Positions 54,948 through 64,000 of a stretch of DNA of 64,000 nucleotides are shown one piece after another; the first letter of the stretch is position 1, and each line of letters starts with the position of its first letter. The notes under the pieces are model-generated. The model did not search any database. It saw nothing but the letters and a program-made list of their open reading frames with translations, and had not been told where the DNA came from. Position numbers and translations under genes: made by a program. Origin of the DNA: Bacillus sp. OxB-1 (GTDB lineage: Bacteria; Bacillota; Bacilli; Bacillales_A; Planococcaceae); assembly GCF_000829195.1 (NCBI RefSeq), contig NZ_AP013294.1, positions 1,623,001-1,687,000 of the forward strand, read 5' to 3'.

Positions 54948-56048
54948 ATGGAGAAAAAGATCGCCGTACTACCAGGTGACGGAATCGGTCCGGAAGTTAC
55001 AGAGGCAGCAGTAAAAGTGTTGGAGGTCGTCGGCAGACGCTTCGGCCATACATTCACATTTGAACATGGAGCAATCGGCGGGGAAGCGGTGGACCGTTTT
55101 CAAAACCCGCTGCCCGAAGAAACAGTTGCAGTTTGTGAAGCGAGTGATGCAATCCTTCTCGGTGCAGTCGGTGGTCCGAAATGGGAGCAAAATCCGGCAG
55201 AACTGCGTCCGGAAAGAGGATTGCTGGCCATCCGTAAACGTTTCGACCTGTTTGCCAACCTTCGTCCTGTCAACGCCGTTCCTTCTTTGCTCCATGCTTC
55301 CCCTTTGAAAGAAGAAGTGGCAAAAGACGTCGATATGCTCATCGTTCGTGAATTGACAAGCGGAATCTACTTCGGCGAACCGAGCCGCTACACCGAAAAA
55401 TCAGGGATCGATACATTGCTATACACGCGTGAAGAAATCGAGCGGATTGTCGAAAAGGCGTTTGAACTAGCAAGGTTGCGCCGCGGGAAAGTCGCTTCCG
55501 TCGATAAGGCGAATGTATTGGCCACAAGTAAACTATGGCGTGAAGTGGTGGATGAAAAGAAGAAGAGTTATCCAGATATCGAAGTGGAGCATATGCTCGT
55601 CGATTCTACGGCGATGAAATTGATCACAAACCCTGCGGCATTCGACGTCATCTTGACAGAGAACATGTTCGGCGACATTTTAAGTGATGAAGCATCCGTC
55701 ATTACAGGTTCCCTAGGCGTATTGCCATCCGCGAGCGTCCGGAGCGACGGTTTCGGATTGTATGAGCCGGTTCACGGGACGGCACCTGAAATTGCAGGTC
55801 AAGGATTGGCGAATCCGGCTGCTGCAATCCTATCTGCCGCGATGATGCTGAAATATTCATTCGGCATGGAAACGGAAGCAGCCGCTATTGAGAAAGCGGT
55901 CAATACTGTATTCGAAGATGGACATTTCACAGCAGATCTTGCAACGGATGGCGCGCGAGCCCTTTCCACAGCAGACTGGACAGCGAAAGTCGTTGATGAG
56001 CTGGATTTGCAATTCGTTTCAAATAGCATCATGTATTCATACGTGTGA
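54948..56048 (+). CDS. leuB: 3-isopropylmalate dehydrogenase
   Basis: This 366-residue beta-decarboxylating dehydrogenase has VLPGDGIGPEVTEAAVKVL, LLGAVGGPKW, the substrate loop RELTSGIYFG, ENMFGDILSDE (metal Asp) and the NAD motif VHGTAPEIAGQGLANPAA. It converts 3-isopropylmalate to 2-oxoisocaproate. ATG follows GGAGGAGAAG. A 151-bp gap separates it from leuA, without a clear promoter or terminator. Confidence 0.96.
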   Translation: MEKKIAVLPGDGIGPEVTEAAVKVLEVVGRRFGHTFTFEHGAIGGEAVDRFQNPLPEETVAVCEASDAILLGAVGGPKWEQNPAELRPERGLLAIRKRFDLFANLRPVNAVPSLLHASPLKEEVAKDVDMLIVRELTSGIYFGEPSRYTEKSGIDTLLYTREEIERIVEKAFELARLRRGKVASVDKANVLATSKLWREVVDEKKKSYPDIEVEHMLVDSTAMKLITNPAAFDVILTENMFGDILSDEASVITGSLGVLPSASVRSDGFGLYEPVHGTAPEIAGQGLANPAAAILSAAMMLKYSFGMETEAAAIEKAVNTVFEDGHFTADLATDGARALSTADWTAKVVDELDLQFVSNSIMYSYV

Positions 56049-56063
56049 AAGGAGAAGAGACAT

Positions 56064-57473
56064 ATGGCAAAGAACATTATCGAAAAAATATGGAATCAGC
56101 ATGTCGTGTACGAAGAAGAAGGGAAGCCCGACTTGCTCTACATCGACCTTCATCTTATACATGAAGTGACTTCTCCCCAGGCGTTTGAAGGATTGAGACT
56201 GGCAAATCGTAAGGTCCGACGACCGGATTTGAGCTTCGCAACGATGGACCATAATGTTCCGACACGCAATCGGGACGAAATCAAAGATCCGATTGCCCGG
56301 AATCAAATCAACACCCTTCAAAAGAACTGCGATGAGTTCGGCATTCCGCTTGCGAATATGGACCACCCGGACCAAGGGATCGTCCATATCATTGGGCCGG
56401 AACTTGGCTTGACCCAACCAGGAAAGACAATTGTCTGCGGGGATAGTCACACATCCACGCACGGTGCATTCGGAGCGATTGCATTCGGCATCGGAACGAG
56501 TGAAGTGGAACACGTCCTGTCGACGCAAACACTTTGGCAAAACAAACCGAAAACGATGGAAATCCGCATCAACGGGAAACTCGGTTTCGGTGTAACAGCA
56601 AAAGACGTTATCCTGGCGATCATCGCAAAATTCGGGATTGATATGGGAACCGGACACATCGTGGAATATACGGGAGAAGCGATCCGCGGTATGACGATGG
56701 AAGAACGGATGACCATTTGCAATATGTCCATCGAGGCGGGTGCGAAAGCAGGTTTGATTAGCCCGGATGAAACGACGATCAATTACTTAAAAGGCCGCCG
56801 TTATGTGCCGAAAGGCGAGGCTTTCGAAGAAGCCGCAGCGAAATGGCTATCTTTGGCGACGGATGAAGGAGCGACCTATGATCAAGTGGTCGAAATTGAT
56901 GCTGACGAAATCGAACCTTTCGTCACATGGGGCACAAACCCGTCAATGGGATCGGGCATCTCATCCCACGTTCCATTCGCCTCCGATTTCGAAGAGCAAT
57001 CCGATAAAGACGCATTGCGCAAAGCATTGGAGTATATGGGGCTGGAAGAAGGAATGCCGCTGACAGACATCAAAGTGCAGCATGTCTTTATCGGTTCTTG
57101 TACGAATGCCCGCCTAAGCGACCTGCGTGCAGCGGCGAACGTCATTGAAGGGAAGAAAGTCGATTCATCCGTGACGGCGATTGTCGTTCCGGGATCCCAT
57201 GCGGTGAAAAAGAAAGCGGAAGAAGAAGGACTCGACAAAATCTTCTTGGATGCCGGCTTCGAATGGCGCGAGTCGGGCTGCAGCATGTGCCTTGCGATGA
57301 ACGATGATGTCGTGCCGGCCGGAGAGCGTTGTGCGTCCACGTCCAACCGGAACTTCGAAGGACGGCAAGGGGCCGGTTCACGCACACATTTGATGAGCCC
57401 GGCTATGGCAGCGGCGTCCGCGATTGCAGGCCGCTTCGTCGATGTCAGAGAAATGCAATCCGTCGAGGCGTAA
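56064..57473 (+). CDS. leuC: 3-isopropylmalate dehydratase large subunit
   Basis: This 469-residue aconitase-family protein has [39 protein letters not shown] and [13 protein letters not shown], which hold the three cysteines of the 4Fe-4S cluster. It isomerises 2- to 3-isopropylmalate together with LeuD. It begins 15 bp after leuB with GGAGAAG upstream. Confidence 0.96.
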   Translation: MAKNIIEKIWNQHVVYEEEGKPDLLYIDLHLIHEVTSPQAFEGLRLANRKVRRPDLSFATMDHNVPTRNRDEIKDPIARNQINTLQKNCDEFGIPLANMDHPDQGIVHIIGPELGLTQPGKTIVCGDSHTSTHGAFGAIAFGIGTSEVEHVLSTQTLWQNKPKTMEIRINGKLGFGVTAKDVILAIIAKFGIDMGTGHIVEYTGEAIRGMTMEERMTICNMSIEAGAKAGLISPDETTINYLKGRRYVPKGEAFEEAAAKWLSLATDEGATYDQVVEIDADEIEPFVTWGTNPSMGSGISSHVPFASDFEEQSDKDALRKALEYMGLEEGMPLTDIKVQHVFIGSCTNARLSDLRAAANVIEGKKVDSSVTAIVVPGSHAVKKKAEEEGLDKIFLDAGFEWRESGCSMCLAMNDDVVPAGERCASTSNRNFEGRQGAGSRTHLMSPAMAAASAIAGRFVDVREMQSVEA

Positions 57474-57491
57474 TGAGGGGAGGAAGTTTAG

Positions 57492-58076
57492 ATGAAACCG
57501 ATCAATGAAGTAGTGAGTGTCATTACACCACTTGACCATAAAAATGTCGATACCGACCAAATCATTTCGAAAGAGTTCCTGAAGCGAATCGAGCGTACAG
57601 GATTCGGACAGTACTTATTCTACCACTGGCGATTCAATGCCGATGGATCGGTACGGGAAGATTTCGTATTGAACGATGAACGTTTCAAAGAATCCAAAAT
57701 CCTCGTCGCCCACGATAACTTCGGCTGCGGCTCCTCCCGGGAACACGCGCCATGGGCCATCTTGGACTACGGCTTTCAAGTTGTCATCGCGCCGAGTTTC
57801 GCGGACATTTTCCATAATAACTGTATGAAAAACGGCATTCTGCCGATCAAGTTGAGCGTCTCAGAGGTCGAAGAGTTACTAGCGAATGGGCAAAAAGAAC
57901 CATACGCAGTCGAAGTGAATCTCGAACAGCAGACTGTCAAAGGCCAGGACGGCAAAACGTATTCATTCGACATCGATCCATATTACAAGCAAATGCTGTT
58001 GAACGGTTGGGACGAAATTTCATTGACTTTCCAATACGAAGAGCATATTGCCAACTATGAAGAGCAACATGCGTGA
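57492..58076 (+). CDS. leuD: 3-isopropylmalate dehydratase small subunit
   Basis: This 194-residue swivel-domain partner of LeuC has NVDTDQIISKEFLKRI, the hallmark NFGCGSSREHAPWAILDYGF, and PSFADIFHNNCMKNGILPI. It is the last gene of the operon, 18 bp after leuC with GGGGAGGAAG upstream, and is followed by a terminator. Confidence 0.96.
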   Translation: MKPINEVVSVITPLDHKNVDTDQIISKEFLKRIERTGFGQYLFYHWRFNADGSVREDFVLNDERFKESKILVAHDNFGCGSSREHAPWAILDYGFQVVIAPSFADIFHNNCMKNGILPIKLSVSEVEELLANGQKEPYAVEVNLEQQTVKGQDGKTYSFDIDPYYKQMLLNGWDEISLTFQYEEHIANYEEQHA

Positions 58077-58087
58077 GTGCATGGGAA

Positions 58088-58130
58088 CGCCTTACTCGCC
58101 GGGATATCGGTGGGTGAGGCGGTTTTTTTA
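58088..58130 (+). terminator. Terminator of the ilv-leu operon
   Basis: CGCCTTACTC and GGGTGAGGCG pair, with one weak position, and are followed by TTTTTTT. Confidence 0.85.
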
Positions 58131-58147
58131 TTGTTGGGAATCTTGGG

Positions 58148-58360
58148 CGTATGCGAGTTTTGCGGCAGGGTGTGAGAGTTGGGACGCAGGGTGTGAGAGT
58201 TTGTGTTTAGGGTGTGCGGGTTTCCCGAAGGTGTCACAGTTTTATTGCCGGGTGTGAGAGCTTGGGGGGGGAGGTGTGCCAGTTTGAGTTAAGGGTGTAC
58301 GAGTTATCCGAGGGTTTCTGGGCGTGTGAGTTCACGTTGAGGATCTGTGAGTTTCCCGAA
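58148..58360 (+). repeat. Intergenic word array R8 (GTGTGAGAGTTTG, 21-bp pitch)
   Basis: Units of GTGTGAGAG or variants start at about 58148, then 58170, 58191, 58212, 58231, 58252, 58274, 58295, 58324 and 58345. The steps are mainly 21 bp (19, 22 and one long 29 also occur). It begins just after the ilv-leu terminator and ends just before the next promoter. The plus strand is G/T-rich. Confidence 0.85.
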
Positions 58361-58409
58361 AACGTTCCAGTTAAAAGGGAGTAACATTTCGTTTCTCCTT
58401 CGATTCGTG

Positions 58410-58415
58410 TATAAT
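58410..58415 (+). promoter_or_regulatory. -10 element of the unknown gene at 58.5 kb
   Basis: A perfect TATAAT 51 bp before the start codon. The -35 (TTTCGT, 17 bp upstream) is poor. Confidence 0.45.
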
Positions 58416-58466
58416 GGAAATAATACAAAGTTAGGCAATAAGACTCAAATCAAAAGAGGTGTGCGT

Positions 58467-59399
58467 ATGTTTGTGTCAGCACTGAACGACCGCCAGACGT
58501 TTTCAATGAAAGTCCGAGACGCTGGCAGCACTTCAGAGGAAGCGTGGCGCAGTGTGTGGGGGAAGGAAGCGGCAGCGGTGAATCCGTTGGCAGTTGTGAA
58601 CCAAGGGCGCAATTCAGTGATTCTGGAAGCCATTCAGAAAAATGATTGGACGGATTACCATAACTTCCAAGCTAAGCAACATCCGGCTTGGTACGATAAA
58701 GTGGACGGCGAATTTAAGCCGAATAAAGTATACTATGGAAATTTGATAGATTCGCAGCATCGCTCTTTACAAGAGGCGCTGGGCAGCAAGGATGAAGCGG
58801 AAATTGCAAAACGGAAGGCGCGTCTGGAAGAATCGATTGCCGATTTCAAGAATGCCCCTGGTGAAGTGCCGCATGTCATGGCGTTCGCCACTTATCCGGA
58901 ACTTGCAGCAGAGCATGGCATCGGGAAACCGTCCTCGGATTGGTATAATTCGCCTTACAATAATGCGTTGGTTGCCTCCCAAGGAAGGTTTCAGGATGAA
59001 TATTGGTACGAAAATGCGTATTTCATTGATCATCCGAAAGAACTGACATTTGCCTTGGAGGCTGTCCAGGAATTTCGTCCTGAGATTGCTGGAATCGCGG
59101 CCAAATTGAACGCGGGTGCGTATGAGCGGAGTGTGTCTTCCACAACGTTTGCTGCGGAAGCGACAAAATCGATAGCCCGTGCGGTCATCGAAGAAACGGT
59201 GGAGGGGAGCATCCCGCAGCGCGAAAATCCCGTCAATCCGGAACCGGTTTCCTCCCCAGTCGGAAAAGCTTTCAAAGTTCCCGATTTTCCTACGGTGGGA
59301 CAGGCTGTATTCAAAGAGCGGACTATGGATCCTATGCAAGATTTCTTGATGGATCAACTTTCGCGGAATGCAGAACAACGAAAATACCAATTAGTGTGA
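58467..59399 (+). CDS. Cytoplasmic protein of unknown function
   Basis: This 310-residue protein has no signal peptide or membrane segment. It is rich in aromatic residues and in Asn, with segments such as NPLAVVNQGRNSVILEAI, YYGNLIDSQHRSLQEALG and WYNSPYNNALVASQGRFQDE. A charged helical stretch lies near residues 120-140 and a Pro-rich part near residue 265. I do not recognise a family or catalytic motif. The ATG at 58467 follows AAAGAGGTG. It has its own promoter and terminator and stands alone. Confidence 0.75.
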   Translation: MFVSALNDRQTFSMKVRDAGSTSEEAWRSVWGKEAAAVNPLAVVNQGRNSVILEAIQKNDWTDYHNFQAKQHPAWYDKVDGEFKPNKVYYGNLIDSQHRSLQEALGSKDEAEIAKRKARLEESIADFKNAPGEVPHVMAFATYPELAAEHGIGKPSSDWYNSPYNNALVASQGRFQDEYWYENAYFIDHPKELTFALEAVQEFRPEIAGIAAKLNAGAYERSVSSTTFAAEATKSIARAVIEETVEGSIPQRENPVNPEPVSSPVGKAFKVPDFPTVGQAVFKERTMDPMQDFLMDQLSRNAEQRKYQLV

Positions 59400-59423
59400 G
59401 CCTTGCAGCTCGCACTTTTTTTT
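59396..59423 (+). terminator. Terminator after the unknown gene
   Basis: GTGAGC and GCTCGCAC form a stem with one bulge, followed by eight T residues. It begins inside the stop codon region. Confidence 0.8.
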
Positions 59424-59466
59424 GTTAGGATGAAACATATTCTGGAACAAGGGAGGGGACCTCATC

Positions 59467-59880
59467 ATGAAAAGGTCGATCATCTTCGCAACATTGTTAG
59501 GGTCAGCTCTTTTACTAGGAGCCTGTGGAGACAAAGAAACGAAAGAAGAGCCCGCAGCGGAAACAGAAACAGAGGTAACGGAAAACACCATGACGGAGCA
59601 AGGGGCTGTCGATAAATCGGACACGGCCAAGTCGGATGATGAATTGAAAGAGGAGTTCGGCAAGGAAGAAGGCGTGTCCAGTGTCAGCATCATCGTCACA
59701 GAGGATGCGGGCGGTTATGTCCTAGTAGACTTTACCGTCGGGGATGAAATGAAGGAAGAGCAGGCCCAAAAATTGGCCAATCAGTTTGCCGAGAAAATCA
59801 AAGAAAAATACGAAGAGTACAAGATTGATGTACAAGCACGCAAACACGGCGAAACGTTTGCCCAAAAAACAATAGAATGA
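59467..59880 (+). CDS. Small lipoprotein of unknown function
   Basis: This 137-residue protein has a signal peptide with lipobox LLGAC (Cys at residue 20). An acidic Glu/Thr linker follows, then a small alpha/beta domain (VSSVSIIVTEDAGGYVLVDF, KLANQFAEKIKEKYEEYKID) of about 75 residues. It should be anchored on the outer face of the membrane. The family is not recognised. ATG follows GGGAGGGG. It has its own terminator. Confidence 0.8.
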   Translation: MKRSIIFATLLGSALLLGACGDKETKEEPAAETETEVTENTMTEQGAVDKSDTAKSDDELKEEFGKEEGVSSVSIIVTEDAGGYVLVDFTVGDEMKEEQAQKLANQFAEKIKEKYEEYKIDVQARKHGETFAQKTIE

Positions 59881-59887
59881 TGATTGG

Positions 59888-59921
59888 AGCCCCTTCCTGT
59901 TTTCCGGGAGGGGTTTGTCTT
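59888..59921 (+). terminator. Terminator after the small lipoprotein gene
   Basis: CCCCTTCC and GGGAGGGG form a stem followed by TTTGTCTT. Confidence 0.75.
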
Positions 59922-60096
59922 GATTTCACCGCGTTAGGTGATGAAATTTTATTTTCGGGGAAGCATATGTCATTATACCCGCTGAATCGCTCCGGGCGTA
60001 ATTCCAAATATGGAAGCAATTACACCGAGGCAATTGCTTCGGGAAGTATGTTATCATAAATATAAAATTGACTTTGGAAAAGGGGGAATAGAAGCA

Positions 60097-62364
60097 GTGA
60101 TCACGAAAAGGAAACCGGGCAACTTGCTCAGGGCGGGCGGCCTTTCCATCGCCTTGGCGTTTTTCGGTTTTGGGACAGGGGCGGCAAGCGCCAACCCGAT
60201 TGATCCTAGTTTTTCCGACGTACATAATGAGTTCTGGGCAAAGGATGAAGTGACCCAGCTAGTTGATTTGAATATCATTAATGGTTATCCGGACAAGCAG
60301 TTCCGGCCCAGCTTGGAAGTGAGTCGTGGACAGGCTGCGAACTTGATGACGAACGCGCTCGGCTTGCCGGAAACTCCATATCAACCGATTTTCAAGGATG
60401 TCAGCTCGAGATCATCCCATTTGAAAGGCGCTATGGCTACATATGGAGCAGGGATTTTCCTCGGAAAGGAAGACGGGACGTTCGGCGTTGGTGATTATTT
60501 GACCCGTGAACAGATGGCGACCGTCATTGTGCGTGCATTTGATTTGGAAGACACGGGCGACGACATCACGTTCAAAGATGATTATCGGATTAGCGAATCC
60601 CATAAAGAAGGAGTCAAGGTGCTTGCGCAACATGGTATTACGACAGGGAAGGAAGACGGGACATTCGATCCGAAAACACCCGTCAATCGGGCTACTTATG
60701 TCGTATTCCTTCATCGGGCGATGGTGCAAAAAGGGTTGATCGAAGAAAAGCCGGCGACGGTTTTCAAATCAGCCGAAGTCTTGGGAGATTATAAAACGGT
60801 CCGGCACGAACAGCAATTTACGGAAGTGCCATTGTCTCCATCAAGCAAGACATATTTACGTTCGAATTATTATTTGCAATTGATCAGCGAGAAAAAAGTG
60901 CCGCATCCGCATGCGACCGATATCGTTTATACATATGCGGTAGGCGGACATTCGCCGGCAAAGGTCAAGTTGACGAAACGGGAATTGCCGAATGGCGACT
61001 ATTTCTTATTCACCGAACTGCGGAATCCACAGCGGTTGCCGTTGACGATCGACTTGATTCAGACGGAGGGCGGTTTGCAGAAAACGGTGCTTCATAAATA
61101 TGACCAGCACCAGATTAAAAAAGATGTGGATGATACATTTGGTTTCGACTTGACGACGTACCCGACTGGTATCTTGGAGAAAATCGGGACAGATGGAAAA
61201 ACGGAGCAACGGATGATCGGCAAAGCCTATCGATCCCAAGAGTTGACGCAGTCCTATCCGAACGGGGCGGAAAGTCATACGAGAGAGCTGTATGAAGAGA
61301 CGGAAGCGTTCAGCGGCGTCAAACTCGGCGATACCCAATTATCGGTCTATCGTCTGCATTCCCGCGGGCATGACATTGTCGACCAATGGTTCCTCTCTTC
61401 CGAAGACCGGTTGTTTGCGGAACGGAAGAACATGGAGTCCTGGATGTGGGAATCGGCCACTTACTATAAAAAGCGGAATAAATGGTATACAGCAGAAGGG
61501 CCTTTCAATAAAATGGCCACCACAATCGAACCGATGCCGAAATCGGGAAGAGGGTACGGCCGAAACCTTCTTCTTGTGAAAGAGGATCGGGTGATGCTGC
61601 TGTACGACCAAACGAAAGAACGCTATTTCGAGGATTTGCTATACAATTCATTCACCAATTTGGATATTTTCCGCGGCAAGTCGACGTATTGGGAAACGGA
61701 AGTGACGAGCACATATTTGAAAAATCTATATGGTTTCACGGCTCCTTTCGTCGATACACGTTTCAACGAACAGATTGCTCTGTTCCTATATAACGGAGGA
61801 AAGGCGTTCGGCCATTCGGATTATAATGTCGGGCTGAAAAACTATGCGGATCTCCTCGTTTCACAAAAGGGGAAAGGCAATATTATTTCCGTCGACAAAG
61901 ATTCTTATTACATTTCGGATTATTTCCCATCGAAGCAAAAAATGAGGACCCATACATCGATGAACCATTTGCTGGGGGGAATGAACATTCTGTTGCTCGC
62001 CTATGAGGAATTTGGCGATCCGGTCTATTTACAGACCGCGACGAGCATCCAATCCGCAATCGTGAAAGACGAAAAGAAATGGATCCGCCCGGACGGGGAT
62101 ATCTGGTATAAGGTAGACCCGGACCATACGTTTGTCGGGCGCGACTACACGCATTTGACATTGGAGGATTTGATCCATTCATATGAAAAGTGGGCTGCTA
62201 TCGACGAATCCAAATTGCCGGTCTTCGAGCGGATGATCCGTTCCAAGGCGAAATACTTGGATAGCAATGAAAAAGGCTACACGACAAAAATCAAAGCCGG
62301 CCTCGAACGCATCGGCATGCCGGAACTGCTTCCGGCGGGTATCGAGCACACGGACGCGCTCTAA
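60097..62364 (+). CDS. SLH-domain surface protein with a glucuronyl C5-epimerase-like C-terminal region
   Basis: This 755-residue protein has a signal peptide (ending near ASAN) and three SLH repeats (residues about 35-220; FSDVHNEFWAKDEVTQLVDL, FKDVSSRSSHLKGAMATYGA, FKDDYRISESHKEGVKVLAQ). A beta-rich middle of about 250 residues follows, then about 270 helical residues (LGGMNILLLAYEEFGDPVYL, DHTFVGRDYTHLTLEDLI). The last part resembles the alpha/alpha-toroid of D-glucuronyl C5-epimerase-like proteins, a tentative assignment. The GTG at 60097 has a G-rich site upstream. It probably acts on or binds polysaccharide at the surface. Confidence 0.82.
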   Translation: MITKRKPGNLLRAGGLSIALAFFGFGTGAASANPIDPSFSDVHNEFWAKDEVTQLVDLNIINGYPDKQFRPSLEVSRGQAANLMTNALGLPETPYQPIFKDVSSRSSHLKGAMATYGAGIFLGKEDGTFGVGDYLTREQMATVIVRAFDLEDTGDDITFKDDYRISESHKEGVKVLAQHGITTGKEDGTFDPKTPVNRATYVVFLHRAMVQKGLIEEKPATVFKSAEVLGDYKTVRHEQQFTEVPLSPSSKTYLRSNYYLQLISEKKVPHPHATDIVYTYAVGGHSPAKVKLTKRELPNGDYFLFTELRNPQRLPLTIDLIQTEGGLQKTVLHKYDQHQIKKDVDDTFGFDLTTYPTGILEKIGTDGKTEQRMIGKAYRSQELTQSYPNGAESHTRELYEETEAFSGVKLGDTQLSVYRLHSRGHDIVDQWFLSSEDRLFAERKNMESWMWESATYYKKRNKWYTAEGPFNKMATTIEPMPKSGRGYGRNLLLVKEDRVMLLYDQTKERYFEDLLYNSFTNLDIFRGKSTYWETEVTSTYLKNLYGFTAPFVDTRFNEQIALFLYNGGKAFGHSDYNVGLKNYADLLVSQKGKGNIISVDKDSYYISDYFPSKQKMRTHTSMNHLLGGMNILLLAYEEFGDPVYLQTATSIQSAIVKDEKKWIRPDGDIWYKVDPDHTFVGRDYTHLTLEDLIHSYEKWAAIDESKLPVFERMIRSKAKYLDSNEKGYTTKIKAGLERIGMPELLPAGIEHTDAL

Positions 62365-62371
62365 TAGGGAA

Positions 62372-62415
62372 GAAACGTCCTTTCATCGGAAAATTCGGTG
62401 GAGGACGTTTTTTTG
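62372..62415 (+). terminator. Terminator after the SLH gene
   Basis: AAACGTCCT and AGGACGTTT form a stem followed by TTTTTG. Confidence 0.88.
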
Positions 62416-62450
62416 TTTTCTTAGGATTGTTGGGCTAATCGTTGGGGAGT

Positions 62451-62540
62451 GGCAGCGGTGGGAAAGGGATATCAGCGTTTGGGAGGAAGAATCAGCAGTT
62501 GTCGCGAGTTATCAGCGCTTAGAAGAAAATATCAGCAGTC
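62451..62540 (+). repeat. Intergenic word array R9 (ATCAGCG, exact 20-bp pitch)
   Basis: GGCAGCG, ATCAGCG, ATCAGCA, ATCAGCG and ATCAGCA start at 62451, 62471, 62491, 62511 and 62531, exactly 20 bp apart. Spacers contain GGAGGAAGA and AGAAGAAAAT. It lies between two convergent terminators. Confidence 0.8.
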
Positions 62541-62567
62541 CAAGTCTTCATCGAGTTCTACAAGTGC

Positions 62568-62614
62568 AAAATCCCACCCTTACCCTGGCAGGACCAAGGC
62601 GAGGATGGGATTTT
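62568..62614 (-). terminator. Terminator of the right-edge glucosaminidase gene
   Basis: On the minus strand, AAAATCCCATCCT and the complementary GGGTGGGATTTT arm form a stem ending in TTTTGC. Confidence 0.75.
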
Positions 62615-62618
62615 CAAG

Positions 62619-64000
62619 TTAATACGTAATCTTCCGGACGAGGTCGGAGCGGATCCAGCCGTAGTCTGCGGCGGGCGGGTTGATGTCTGCCAATACTTTG
62701 TACCAAACATAACCGTCGCTGCCCGTCGTTTCATCCACGATGACGAGCGGATAACCGAATGCAGCATTGTGGCCGGGGTCTTTCGGCTTGTATGTGAATA
62801 ATTTATTCGTACTTGTGACGTCCGGGCTTGTCCGGACGTTGACGCCCGTCGTACCTGTGTATGAAATGACGGCAAGTTTTGCTTGGTTCATATCCCGCTT
62901 GCCGAGGAAGGAATCGATGCGCCACATATGGCCCGCGATTTTACTTCCCCAGTTTGGATCGGACGCATATTTCACATTGAATCCGACCGCTTTATTCCCC
63001 GGCACAGCTCCGTTGGCATGGGCACCGGATGGATTTGCATAGTTCAAATTCATGTACCGTGAAATGAACGCATCGACGCTGTATGTCGGATGGATATACA
63101 TTTCACCCATTTCCGGAGAGGAATCAAAGACTTTGATGCCGAAAATATTGTTTTTCGTTTGGGCATTGGCACTCATTCCATAATCGCTTTCGTGGATGGC
63201 CGCTGCCAAGATGAACATCGCATTGACACGGTGTTGCTCTTCCATCAGCTTCAAATAGTCGCCGAGCCCGACCAATTTGGACTTCAATGTGGCGTCCTTA
63301 TAACGGGCAATTCCTGTTTTCTCCCGGTCTTTCAGGATTTCCTGAATATAATGCTCCAGTTCCACCGCGCTATAGGAAGTCGGTTGGCGGACCGATTGGA
63401 ATTGGAAGTACGGGTAATAGGTGATGACGTTATTTGATCCGACTTCCGAAAAATGGACGCCATCCAAACTCGTATACCGCTTTCCGTTTCGCATCGTGTT
63501 TGCAGCAGGGCCAACTGTGTAAACGCCGCGCGTCTTTTTCAGGTTATCGTACGTGTGATGGACGAGGAGGCCTCCCTCGACTTCATAATAGTCATAACCG
63601 GTGACAAGCTCCGTCGGAACGAGATCCACCTCATTCTGTTTCGCGTAGAAGGTAGAGCCTGCCACTTCCACGATGACGTGGTCGGCGCTGCTGCCGATGT
63701 ATTTCATTTCCCGGCCTTTTTGAATATAGGTCACTTCATTTCGAAAATTGGAGTTATCATAAAGGGATGTCAATTGCTTCGGATTTTCCGAGCCGAATGC
63801 CCTCCCTGATTTCATCTTGATAATTTTATTGTTCTTTTGGATGGCCCGGACGGACGAGGAAGCATTGTACACTGCCAATGCTTCCTCGTATGTTCGGTAA
63901 AGGGCCGTCGTCGGGACGACTTGTCCATTGGAAATCGTGCTCACTTTATACACTTCCGGATCGACGTCCGGAACGGTCGGAGTACCTGGCGTGCTGGGCT
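62619..64000 (-). CDS. Cell-wall beta-N-acetylglucosaminidase, 5' end outside window
   Basis: The frame is open to the right edge and begins there with a Pro/Thr linker (STPGTPTVPDVDPE), so a signal peptide and probably more domains lie outside. The visible 460 residues contain the same central region as the gene at 12600, a GH73-type glucosaminidase domain (AAAIHESDYGMSANAQTKNN, VKYASDPNWGSKIAGHMWRI) and a C-terminal SH3 domain (TTGVNVRTSPDVTSTNKLFT). The catalytic Glu is expected in IHESDYG. It is a diverged paralogue of the 12.6 kb enzyme. A GTG at 63953 is internal, not a start. Confidence 0.9.
   Translation of the reverse strand, partial: PSTPGTPTVPDVDPEVYKVSTISNGQVVPTTALYRTYEEALAVYNASSSVRAIQKNNKIIKMKSGRAFGSENPKQLTSLYDNSNFRNEVTYIQKGREMKYIGSSADHVIVEVAGSTFYAKQNEVDLVPTELVTGYDYYEVEGGLLVHHTYDNLKKTRGVYTVGPAANTMRNGKRYTSLDGVHFSEVGSNNVITYYPYFQFQSVRQPTSYSAVELEHYIQEILKDREKTGIARYKDATLKSKLVGLGDYLKLMEEQHRVNAMFILAAAIHESDYGMSANAQTKNNIFGIKVFDSSPEMGEMYIHPTYSVDAFISRYMNLNYANPSGAHANGAVPGNKAVGFNVKYASDPNWGSKIAGHMWRIDSFLGKRDMNQAKLAVISYTGTTGVNVRTSPDVTSTNKLFTYKPKDPGHNAAFGYPLVIVDETTGSDGYVWYKVLADINPPAADYGWIRSDLVRKITY

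Overview
The window reads as a chromosomal segment of a low-to-moderate GC, spore-forming Gram-positive bacterium of the Bacillales. A Planococcaceae or Sporosarcina-like host is my inference, not a proof. It rests on strong purine-rich ribosome binding sites, frequent TTG starts, an Sda checkpoint protein beside DnaA boxes, T-box and cobalamin riboswitch leaders, and many SLH-domain surface proteins.

Layout. (1) 1-2.5 kb: a secreted subtilase cut by the left edge and a soluble chemoreceptor-like protein. (2) 2.8-8.6 kb, minus strand: a B12 salvage operon btuF-btuC-btuD/cbiZ-cbiA-cobO behind a cobalamin riboswitch. Its CbiA lacks the expected glutaminase cysteine. (3) 8.6-16 kb: a long intergenic word-repeat array, a NERD protein, an IS1182-type remnant, a small sigma factor, a cell-wall glucosaminidase and an IS91-type element. 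(4) 16-28 kb: envelope genes (S41 protease, TolC-like coiled-coil protein, SLH-VWA protein, SLH protein, unknown secreted protein, polysaccharide deacetylase), then sda. (5) 28-32 kb: a RibF-like gene behind a structured leader, and a convergent methylase/endonuclease pair predicted to recognise ATGCAT. (6) 32.4-42.3 kb: an N-acyl amino acid cluster (M20 amidohydrolase, GNAT acyltransferase, N-succinylamino acid racemase) into which an AT-richer cassette (RpiR regulator, M81 MlrC-like protein, sodium symporter, broken serine hydrolase) appears to have been inserted. A scrambled, partly inverted second racemase copy remains on the far side. (7) 42.4-47 kb: a secreted copper-amine-oxidase-N-like protein and the likely main S-layer protein. 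(8) 47.9-58.1 kb: ilvD, an isoleucine-type T-box leader, then ilvB-ilvN-ilvC-leuA-leuB-leuC-leuD, the full branched-chain amino acid operon. (9) 58-64 kb: an unknown cytoplasmic protein, a small lipoprotein, an SLH protein with an epimerase-like C-terminus, and a second glucosaminidase cut by the right edge.

The most unusual signal is a set of nine intergenic arrays, at about 2.5, 8.7, 11.8, 20.2, 24.6, 32.2, 47.3, 58.2 and 62.5 kb. Each repeats a short word at a pitch of 20-21 bp, about two turns of the DNA helix. Several different words are used, but the pitch is always the same, and the arrays mostly fill the untranscribed gaps between terminators or promoters. I know of no description of such a system.
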